7,742 nt of DNA from an uncultured Mesocricetibacter sp. (GTDB taxonomy: Bacteria > Pseudomonadota > Gammaproteobacteria > Enterobacterales > Pasteurellaceae). The DNA is taken from the NCBI GenBank assembly GCA_905373425.1, contig CAJPST010000106.1, positions 1 to 7,742 of the forward strand. Direction: 5' to 3'. The notes beneath the pieces are model-generated. The model had not been told where the DNA came from. It made no database searches and saw nothing but the letters and a program-made list of their open reading frames with translations. Shown piece by piece: positions 1 through 3,837 of this stretch (position 1 is the first letter of the stretch; every line of letters begins with the position of its first letter). The position numbers were made by a program, and so were the translations under genes.

Positions 1-916
1 ATGCGCCGTCGATTTGCACGGTGTCGCCGACATTCAGGCGTTGCGGCAGGCGGCGGGTGTAGTCGCCGAGACTTTTGATGATGAGCGTGAGCTGTTGGTG
101 ATTAGGCTGCCAATCGGAGGCGATGGTAAAGGGGTGGCTTTCGCCGTGTGTGCGTAAAAAGAGGAATTGACCTGCGCGGTGTCCCTGCCATTTTGGGGTG
201 TTCAGGGTCAGGGAGAGCAGATTGCCGTTTTGATTTAGGGCGGATACGGTGGCGTTTTGCGGTTTGCCGATGCGCTTGAACAAGGCAATCAGCGAGCAGG
301 CGATGCCTGCAAGTAAGGCGGCGATGAGCAGCCAGCCCAGCGGTTGCGACCAATAGGCAAAATTTGCCAGTACGATGGTGTGCCACACGAGCGCGAGATA
401 AACGGGGACGATAAGTATGTGGAGTTTGGCAAACCAGCGGTAGGGTATGCGTTTGATGAGTGCGGCGACAAGCAGGACGAGGGCAACATAAAAAGCAATT
501 TCGCCAACTTCTTCGGCAAAGTGGCGTTGGGTAGCCAGCCAATCTTTTAACGTCAATATTTCCTGCATCGGCGGGCGTGGCGGGCGTTTTCCGTCAATCA
601 AACCAAGTTCGATAAGCCATTTGGGGAATTGTTTGCAGGTCCAATGCAGGATGCTGCCTGAAAGGGCAATGATGCCGAGCCATTTGTGCAGGCGGTACAT
701 TTTGTCCAGCCCGCCGAGCGGCGTTTCCAGTATTTTGGGGCGCACGGCAAGTATCAGACAGCCACTCATGGCCAGTATGCTGATGGTGCCGGTTAGTTGC
801 AGCAATAGGTTGCGTACGGGAAATACGCCCCACTGGTCTGGAAATGATGTAGCAAGCAGCCATAAAGCGAATATGCCGCCGAAAAATATGGCTAAGGTAA
901 ATTTAAGGTTTTTCAT
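1..916 (-). CDS. Ferric-reductase-like transmembrane flavocytochrome (partial; C-terminus beyond left edge)
   Basis: This is the N-terminal 305 residues of a membrane oxidoreductase of the FRE/NOX type. Such proteins move electrons from cytosolic NAD(P)H through FAD and two b haems across the inner membrane, often to ferric iron or another acceptor. Hydrophobic helices cover roughly residues 5-22, 37-58, 78-93, 138-154, 165-186 and 192-213. Two histidine pairs, H77/H91 and H166/H179, have the x13 and x12 spacing expected of bis-histidine haem ligands. After the membrane part comes an FAD-binding barrel with the HPFTIAS motif (261-267). The NAD(P)H-binding domain must lie beyond the edge. The ATG is preceded by AAGGAA (924-929) with 7 bases of spacing. 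Upstream are a plausible promoter and a duplicated leader sequence. The reading frame is open to base 1, so it is cut by the window and not broken. The family call is firm; the electron acceptor is unknown. Confidence 0.85.
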   Translation of the reverse strand, partial: MKNLKFTLAIFFGGIFALWLLATSFPDQWGVFPVRNLLLQLTGTISILAMSGCLILAVRPKILETPLGGLDKMYRLHKWLGIIALSGSILHWTCKQFPKWLIELGLIDGKRPPRPPMQEILTLKDWLATQRHFAEEVGEIAFYVALVLLVAALIKRIPYRWFAKLHILIVPVYLALVWHTIVLANFAYWSQPLGWLLIAALLAGIACSLIALFKRIGKPQNATVSALNQNGNLLSLTLNTPKWQGHRAGQFLFLRTHGESHPFTIASDWQPNHQQLTLIIKSLGDYTRRLPQRLNVGDTVQIDGA

Positions 917-923
917 GGTAGTG

Positions 924-929
924 TTCCTT
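924..929 (-). promoter_or_regulatory. Ribosome binding site of the ferric reductase gene
   Basis: AAGGAA on the minus strand lies 7 bases before the ATG at 916-914. It supports that start codon; the reading frame begins with the first hydrophobic helix soon after it. Confidence 0.7.
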
Positions 930-941
930 ATGGATGGGAAT

Positions 942-978
942 ATGAAGCGGTCTGCGCCGTTTGTGGGGATTGTATATG
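942..978. repeat. 37-bp direct repeat, copy 1
   Basis: This 37-bp segment, beginning ATGAAGCGGTCTGCGCC on the plus strand, is identical to 1008-1044. The two copies start 66 bp apart. It lies in the leader of the ferric reductase gene, between its predicted promoter and its ribosome binding site. I do not recognise it as a named neisserial repeat. Confidence 0.9.
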
Positions 979-1007
979 CGACTGTTCAAGTGCAAGATGA
1001 CGTGAGA

Positions 1008-1044
1008 ATGAAGCGGTCTGCGCCGTTTGTGGGGATTGTATATG
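1008..1044. repeat. 37-bp direct repeat, copy 2
   Basis: This is the second perfect copy of the 37-bp unit at 942-978. Both flanks diverge immediately, so the identity is sharply bounded. It lies just downstream (on the minus strand) of the predicted promoter of the ferric reductase gene. Confidence 0.9.
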
Positions 1045-1061
1045 GGGAAAATTAGGCGGAA

Positions 1062-1090
1062 ATTATCAGCAAAGTGCCTTCCGGTTGCAA
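1062..1090 (-). promoter_or_regulatory. Predicted promoter of the ferric reductase gene
   Basis: On the minus strand, TTGCAA (1085-1090) is followed after 17 bp by GATAAT (1062-1067). These are 4/6 and 5/6 matches to the sigma-70 -35 and -10 boxes at ideal spacing. Transcription would start near 1055 and give a leader of about 139 bases that includes both 37-bp repeats. This is a prediction from consensus only. Confidence 0.4.
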
Positions 1091-1123
1091 ACTGTACGAG
1101 AGAATAGGGTGTAAAGGGTAAGA

Positions 1124-1369
1124 TTATTTAACAAACTCCACCACTTGCTCAAAACTTCGACGCGTTTTGGGGCGAGGTTCTTGCTTGCGATAGCCAAATG
1201 CCGCCATTACGCTTAACTTAAATTCTTTGGGATCAAATAAGCCTTTTTCTGCCAATAATGCCTCCATTTTGGCATAAGGGAAACCTTCAATCGGGGTGCT
1301 GTCAATGCCGATCATCGCTGCCTAAGTCAGCATATTGCCCAGCGCGATATAGCTTTGTGGAAACTTATT
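1124..1369 (-). pseudogene. Nitroreductase remnant (C-terminal third, with in-frame stop)
   Basis: The minus-strand frame reads a C-terminal nitroreductase signature: SYIALGNMLT, an in-frame TAG (1322-1324), then AAMIGIDSTPIEGFP and a tail ending FEQVVEFVK. This matches the NfsB-type NAD(P)H-dependent flavin nitroreductase family (about 217-220 residues). In those enzymes the ALGNM...IGIDS..IEGF region helps form the FMN site. About 80 residues remain. The N-terminal 135-140 residues are absent, because the homology begins exactly where the upstream gene stops (1365-1367). The gene has therefore suffered a 5' deletion and a nonsense mutation. An ATG at 1313-1315 could start a 63-residue peptide, but I see no good ribosome site, and such a fragment would lack most of the fold. 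Confidence 0.85.
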
Positions 1370-2060
1370 GAAACTGCATTCCACCCTTATTCATCAAAAA
1401 TTTCCCATCTAAGACGCTGTTGATGTCTTGGCTAACCAGTAGTGGTTTTAATTCATTGCGATAGTTTTTATAGGCTTCGCTTTGATGATGTTGTTCGTAG
1501 CTCGCAGGGCTGGCATAGATTTCTACAATGCGCCATTGTTCGTCTTGATTCTCTACCGTACTGGCATAGACGGCTAAAAGTTCTTTATTCGCAGTGCGAT
1601 ATTTTGCCAACGCATGACGAATGGCCTCTGTTTGGTTCGTTTTGGCGGTCAGGGCTTGCAAGCGGACTAAATAGTTGCCATTCAGCTGTAAGGCGGTTTT
1701 ATTTTCACTGATGAATTGTGCTTTCAAGGGCGTAAGGCTTTTACTCGCAAAAGCCTGCTCGGTAGCTTGGGCAAAGCGTTTGAAATGTTCGCTTTGGTTG
1801 TGTGCCTGCTTGGCCTCCGCGTTTTGATACACCTCTAACACGTAAATCTTATGGGCTTCGTCCGCCTGCGGCATCGCGTACATGGCCGAAAGCCCAGGTT
1901 CGGTTTGGATTGATGTGCGGATATTTTCTTTAATCGCCTGTTGGGTAGTGGCAAGCTGTTCGGGCTTCACATTCAGTTCGCCTAAGCGGATAAACGGAGC
2001 AGCCTGCACCTGTAAAGTCAGTCCAAGCCAACCGATTGCGAAAAGTTGTTTCAGTTTCAT
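1365..2060 (-). CDS. Secreted protein with two ABM (putative quinol monooxygenase-like) domains
   Basis: This 231-residue protein begins with a clear signal peptide: a lysine-containing start, a hydrophobic core at about 5-18, and likely cleavage after the VQA at residues 18-20. It should therefore act in the periplasm. The mature part is two repeats of the antibiotic-biosynthesis-monooxygenase (ABM) ferredoxin-like fold, about residues 22-110 and 127-215. Each has an E-[VI]-Y strand followed by H-x-Q-S-E (H87-E91 and H191-E195). Small cofactor-free ABM enzymes oxidise quinols or polyketides, but tandem secreted versions have no firm substrate. I chose the ATG at 2058-2060 because AAGGAG lies 6 bases upstream. 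A longer open frame to 2114 runs through the terminator hairpin and would bury the signal peptide. It follows the SRPBCC gene after 56 bp, and the nitroreductase remnant abuts its stop. Confidence 0.8.
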   Translation of the reverse strand: MKLKQLFAIGWLGLTLQVQAAPFIRLGELNVKPEQLATTQQAIKENIRTSIQTEPGLSAMYAMPQADEAHKIYVLEVYQNAEAKQAHNQSEHFKRFAQATEQAFASKSLTPLKAQFISENKTALQLNGNYLVRLQALTAKTNQTEAIRHALAKYRTANKELLAVYASTVENQDEQWRIVEIYASPASYEQHHQSEAYKNYRNELKPLLVSQDINSVLDGKFLMNKGGMQFQ

Positions 2061-2066
2061 TCTAGT

Positions 2067-2072
2067 CTCCTT
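2067..2072 (-). promoter_or_regulatory. Ribosome binding site that fixes the ABM-protein start
   Basis: A full AAGGAG on the minus strand lies 6 bases before the ATG at 2060-2058. It settles the start of the secreted ABM protein. It sits directly after the T-run of the upstream hairpin (T-run at 2073-2078). Confidence 0.8.
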
Positions 2073-2107
2073 AAAAAAGCGGGATTTTACTTTTGACGTA
2101 AAATCCC
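2073..2107 (-). terminator. Rho-independent terminator/attenuator hairpin between the SRPBCC and ABM genes
   Basis: On the minus strand a perfect 10-bp stem, GGGATTTTAC / GTAAAATCCC (2098-2107 and 2081-2090), encloses a 7-base loop. GC and six T residues (2073-2078) follow. The uptake signal just upstream (AAAAGTGC...) can extend the pairing to the GC and T-run with a small bulge. It starts right after the SRPBCC stop codon. It could end that transcript fully or only partly. The downstream gene has no room for its own promoter in the 56-bp gap unless one lies inside the SRPBCC gene. Confidence 0.8.
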
Positions 2108-2116
2108 ACCGCACTT
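2108..2116 (-). other. Haemophilus-type DNA uptake signal (USS core AAGTGCGGT)
   Basis: This is an exact match to the 9-bp Pasteurellaceae uptake core, followed on the same strand by the stem of the terminator. In Haemophilus influenzae such cores are often placed at gene ends within terminators, and this arrangement is the same. The core is not the neisserial uptake word. Confidence 0.85.
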
Positions 2117-2644
2117 TTAATAAGCCGCTTTATTTTTCGCTGCTTTTGTTAAACCGTCCAACCATGCTTGATGGCCGTTTACCATTGGATTTGGCACGGT
2201 TTCTGCCAAGCCTTTGGCGAGTTTGCCGATTTGGCTTTCTTCGGTTAAGACGCGCACGCGGTTGTTCGGCAGGTTTTCTAAAATCCAAGCGTGATACACA
2301 TCGCTGAAATCTTTGCCTTCGCCAAACGTGCCGGACCATGCAAGACGAACAAGATTGCCATCTTCGCTCACGTCAAATTCTTCCACTTTGCAAGTCACGT
2401 GGAAGCCGAAAGTATCAAACACAAAATCGGCATTCGCTGAAAGCTGAGTCGTTGAACCGTCGCCCACCACGATATTTTCCGCATTGTGATAATAAGTGCC
2501 CCATGCTTTGGTATCCGCTAAATAAGGCAGCACATCCGCCACACTTAAGCCTTTTACAATTACTTCATTGGAAACATAGTTGTCGGTTTCGCCCGGCGTA
2601 TATTTTTCCGGCCAAATGATTGCAGGTTGTGAATAAGTTTTCAT
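2117..2644 (-). CDS. SRPBCC-family (START-like/polyketide-cyclase-fold) protein
   Basis: This 175-residue protein has no signal peptide or membrane segment, so it is probably cytosolic. The order of features fits the SRPBCC helix-grip fold: an early strand (NEVIVKG, about 26-32), a helix with a DVLPYLAD..AWGTYYHNAE segment, several central strands (FVFDTFGFHVTCKVEEFD, then LVRLAWSGTF), a strand carrying RVRVLTEESQIG, and a long C-terminal helix ending in WLDGLTKAAK. Members bind hydrophobic small molecules or catalyse cyclase/hydrolase steps; no substrate can be assigned here. The ATG at 2642-2644 has AGAGGA (2652-2657) 7 bases upstream. It is divergent from the LysR gene, with 139 bp between the two starts. 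It is first in the minus-strand set, and its predicted promoter carries a LysR-type site. Confidence 0.75.
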   Translation of the reverse strand: MKTYSQPAIIWPEKYTPGETDNYVSNEVIVKGLSVADVLPYLADTKAWGTYYHNAENIVVGDGSTTQLSANADFVFDTFGFHVTCKVEEFDVSEDGNLVRLAWSGTFGEGKDFSDVYHAWILENLPNNRVRVLTEESQIGKLAKGLAETVPNPMVNGHQAWLDGLTKAAKNKAAY

Positions 2645-2692
2645 AATAAAGTCCTCTTAGTTAATGGTTAGTCGCGTTTTGTTATGTGAGGC

Positions 2693-2721
2693 ATTATAGG
2701 GTGGGGCTAGATATAAGTGAA
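2693..2721 (-). promoter_or_regulatory. Predicted promoter of the SRPBCC gene
   Basis: On the minus strand, TTCACT (2716-2721) is separated by 17 bp from a perfect TATAAT (2693-2698). This predicts transcription from about 2686 and a leader of about 41 bases. The weak -35 box and perfect -10 suit a promoter that needs an activator, as expected next to a LysR site. Confidence 0.6.
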
Positions 2722-2742
2722 ATTGCTATTTGAAATATTCGC

Positions 2743-2759
2743 TATCATGTAAAATGATA
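2743..2759. promoter_or_regulatory. LysR-type operator (T-N11-A / ATC-N9-GAT palindrome)
   Basis: TATCAT-GTAAA-ATGATA is a perfect inverted repeat with 6-bp arms. It contains the general LysR motif T-N11-A (T2745 to A2757) and the NodD-class motif ATC-N9-GAT (2744-2758). Its centre lies about 65 bases upstream of the predicted SRPBCC transcription start, the classical LysR recognition position. It also overlaps the region where a LysR-gene promoter is expected (TTGAAA at 2730-2735, then a weak -10 near 2753-2758), which would give autorepression. Confidence 0.7.
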
Positions 2760-2783
2760 TTAGAAGAGTAAAGCGAGCTAAAA

Positions 2784-3692
2784 ATGAAGTCTCTACAAAC
2801 ACTGGATTTGAATTTGCTGAAAGCCTTTGCGGCTTTGATGGACGAGCAAAGCGTAAGCAAAGCCGCCGAGCGTTTGGCGATTACGCAGCCGGCCATGAGC
2901 GGCGTGTTGGCAAGATTGCGTGACAGTTTTGATGATCCGCTGTTTGTGCGGGTACAGCGGGGCGTTGTGCCGACCAATCGAGCGTTAGAACTTGCGCCGC
3001 AAGTGAAAAAGGTGCTGAACGAAGTGGAGCAGTTATTACAGCCGCCGCAGTTTGATCCGACAACGGCAGAATTAACCGTACGCATCGCCTGCACTGATTA
3101 TGCAATGCGTGCCGTGATTGTGCCGTTTCTGGGGTTGCTGAAAATCCAAGCCCCAAAAATCAAGGTGGCGGTGCTGGCGATTAACGAAAGTGCGGTGCAA
3201 AATCAGCTCGAACAGCGGCAAATCGATTTCGCGCTGGTTACACCGGACTTCCAAGCACCGGATATTCACGCAAAAAATTTGTATGACGAGCGCTATATCT
3301 GTGCCGTTCGCCACGATCACCCAATAGCCAAACAATCACAACTTACCCTTGAGCAGTTTTGCCGGTTAGAACAAGCCTTGATTTCCTATCATGGCGGTAG
3401 CTTCAGCGGTATTACCGACCAAGCCCTTCAAGCGATGGGATTACAGAGAAATGTCAGCCTTTCAGTACAAAACTTTATTGTCTTGCCCGAATTGCTGGCG
3501 CAAAGCGATTTATTGGCTGTTGTGCCTGAGCGCTTGATTGCCAATTTGCCCAATCTTAAGCGCTTTGAACCACCTCTTAAAATTCAAGGCTTTACCAAAA
3601 CACTGATTTGGCACGAACGGACACATAAAGATCCTGCGTATCGATGGGTAAGGGAGTTGATTGAAAAGGCTTGTGCCGCAAGCGTAGCGTAG
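2784..3692 (+). CDS. LysR-family transcriptional regulator (NodD/NahR-like subgroup)
   Basis: At 302 residues this is the usual length for a LysR-type regulator. An N-terminal winged helix-turn-helix spans about 8-66, with the recognition unit at about 23-46 (SVSKAAERLAITQPAMSGVL) and the family's DPLFVR segment at 51-56. A linker helix (about 67-87) leads into a periplasmic-binding-protein-like effector domain from about 93 (LTVRIACTDYA) to the end. The subgroup call comes from sequence feel (LDLNLLKAF start, TDYAMRAVIVPFL) and from the ATC-N9-GAT operator. It is transcribed away from the SRPBCC gene, which is its most likely target, and it probably also controls itself. The ATG has a weak AGCGAG site 6 bases upstream. 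Its coding sequence contains an exact Pasteurellaceae uptake signal. The effector is unknown; a small aromatic or quinone would fit the neighbours but is inference. Confidence 0.9.
   Translation: MKSLQTLDLNLLKAFAALMDEQSVSKAAERLAITQPAMSGVLARLRDSFDDPLFVRVQRGVVPTNRALELAPQVKKVLNEVEQLLQPPQFDPTTAELTVRIACTDYAMRAVIVPFLGLLKIQAPKIKVAVLAINESAVQNQLEQRQIDFALVTPDFQAPDIHAKNLYDERYICAVRHDHPIAKQSQLTLEQFCRLEQALISYHGGSFSGITDQALQAMGLQRNVSLSVQNFIVLPELLAQSDLLAVVPERLIANLPNLKRFEPPLKIQGFTKTLIWHERTHKDPAYRWVRELIEKACAASVA
3188..3196 (+). other. Haemophilus-type DNA uptake signal inside the LysR gene
   Basis: Exact AAGTGCGGT, preceded by A and followed by GCAAAAT, so part of the extended A-rich USS is also present. It is the second exact core in the 1.1-3.7 kb segment. 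A random 7.7-kb sequence would be expected to hold about 0.06 copies over both strands. Confidence 0.85.
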
Positions 3693-3706
3693 GCAACGGG
3701 CTGGAT

Positions 3707-3733
3707 AGATAACATGTGGGGAAAAGGTTATCT
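3707..3733. other. Short hairpin after the LysR gene
   Basis: AGATAAC (3707-3713) pairs with GTTATCT (3727-3733) across a 13-base loop, 14 bases after the LysR stop. There is no T-run after it, so it is at best a weak terminator. The right arm overlaps AGGTTATCTGAA (3725-3736), which resembles the 12-mer at 6869-6880 and is two mismatches from the Neisseria mucosa-type uptake word as I remember it. Confidence 0.35.
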
Positions 3734-3767
3734 GAAAAATCTTTGCAACAATTATATTGCTCCTTAA

Positions 3768-3797
3768 TTCACTAATTTTCTTAACGTAATTTATTAT
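3768..3797 (+). promoter_or_regulatory. Predicted promoter of the helicase gene
   Basis: TTCACT (3768-3773) is followed after 18 bp by TATTAT (3792-3797). An overlapping TATGAT lies at 3795-3800. Transcription would start around 3803-3806. The area is very AT-rich, so such matches arise easily. The placement directly before an operator-like palindrome and a strong ribosome site raises my confidence a little. Confidence 0.4.
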
Positions 3798-3798
3798 G

Positions 3799-3815
3799 AT
3801 TAAATCACATTTAAT
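3799..3815. promoter_or_regulatory. 17-bp perfect palindrome, candidate operator of the helicase gene
   Basis: ATTAAAT-CAC-ATTTAAT is a perfect inverted repeat with 7-bp arms and a 3-bp centre. It starts just after the predicted -10 box and ends 10 bases before the ribosome site, so a dimeric repressor bound here would block transcription. No regulator gene is linked to it. The AT-rich arms could form by chance. Confidence 0.4.
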
Positions 3816-3825
3816 GTAATTGCAT

Positions 3826-3831
3826 AAGGAG
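3826..3831 (+). promoter_or_regulatory. Ribosome binding site that fixes the helicase start
   Basis: AAGGAG lies 6 bases upstream of the ATG at 3838-3840. The frame is open only to a TTG at 3820, with a stop codon directly before it. That longer version would translate the ribosome site itself, so the ATG is preferred. Confidence 0.85.
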
Positions 3832-3837
3832 AAAACT

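Noticed and set aside
651..662. ATGCTGCCTGAA, resembling neisserial uptake words
   Set aside because: It lies inside coding sequence and matches no common dialect exactly (one mismatch to the Simonsiella-type word, two to the standard word, from memory). A single inexact hit is weak evidence.
621..1055. 144-codon plus-strand frame covering the start of the ferric reductase gene and both 37-bp repeats
   Set aside because: It is mostly antisense to the well-supported flavocytochrome gene and has no family resemblance or ribosome site. The repeated MKRSAPFVGIVY peptide is a by-product of the DNA repeat.
1045..1067. Fur-box-like GATAATTTCCGCCTAATTTT before the ferric reductase gene
   Set aside because: Only the first half (GATAAT) matches a Fur half-site; the second half lacks the ATTATC symmetry, and GATAAT is better explained as a -10 box.
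2061..2114. N-terminal extension of the ABM protein to 249 residues
   Set aside because: The added codons run through the terminator hairpin, and a signal peptide begins at the ATG at 2060 with a strong ribosome site.
3820..3837. Earlier TTG start of the helicase, adding six residues
   Set aside because: The TTG lies upstream of, and would translate, the AAGGAG ribosome site; the ATG at 3838 has ideal spacing to it.
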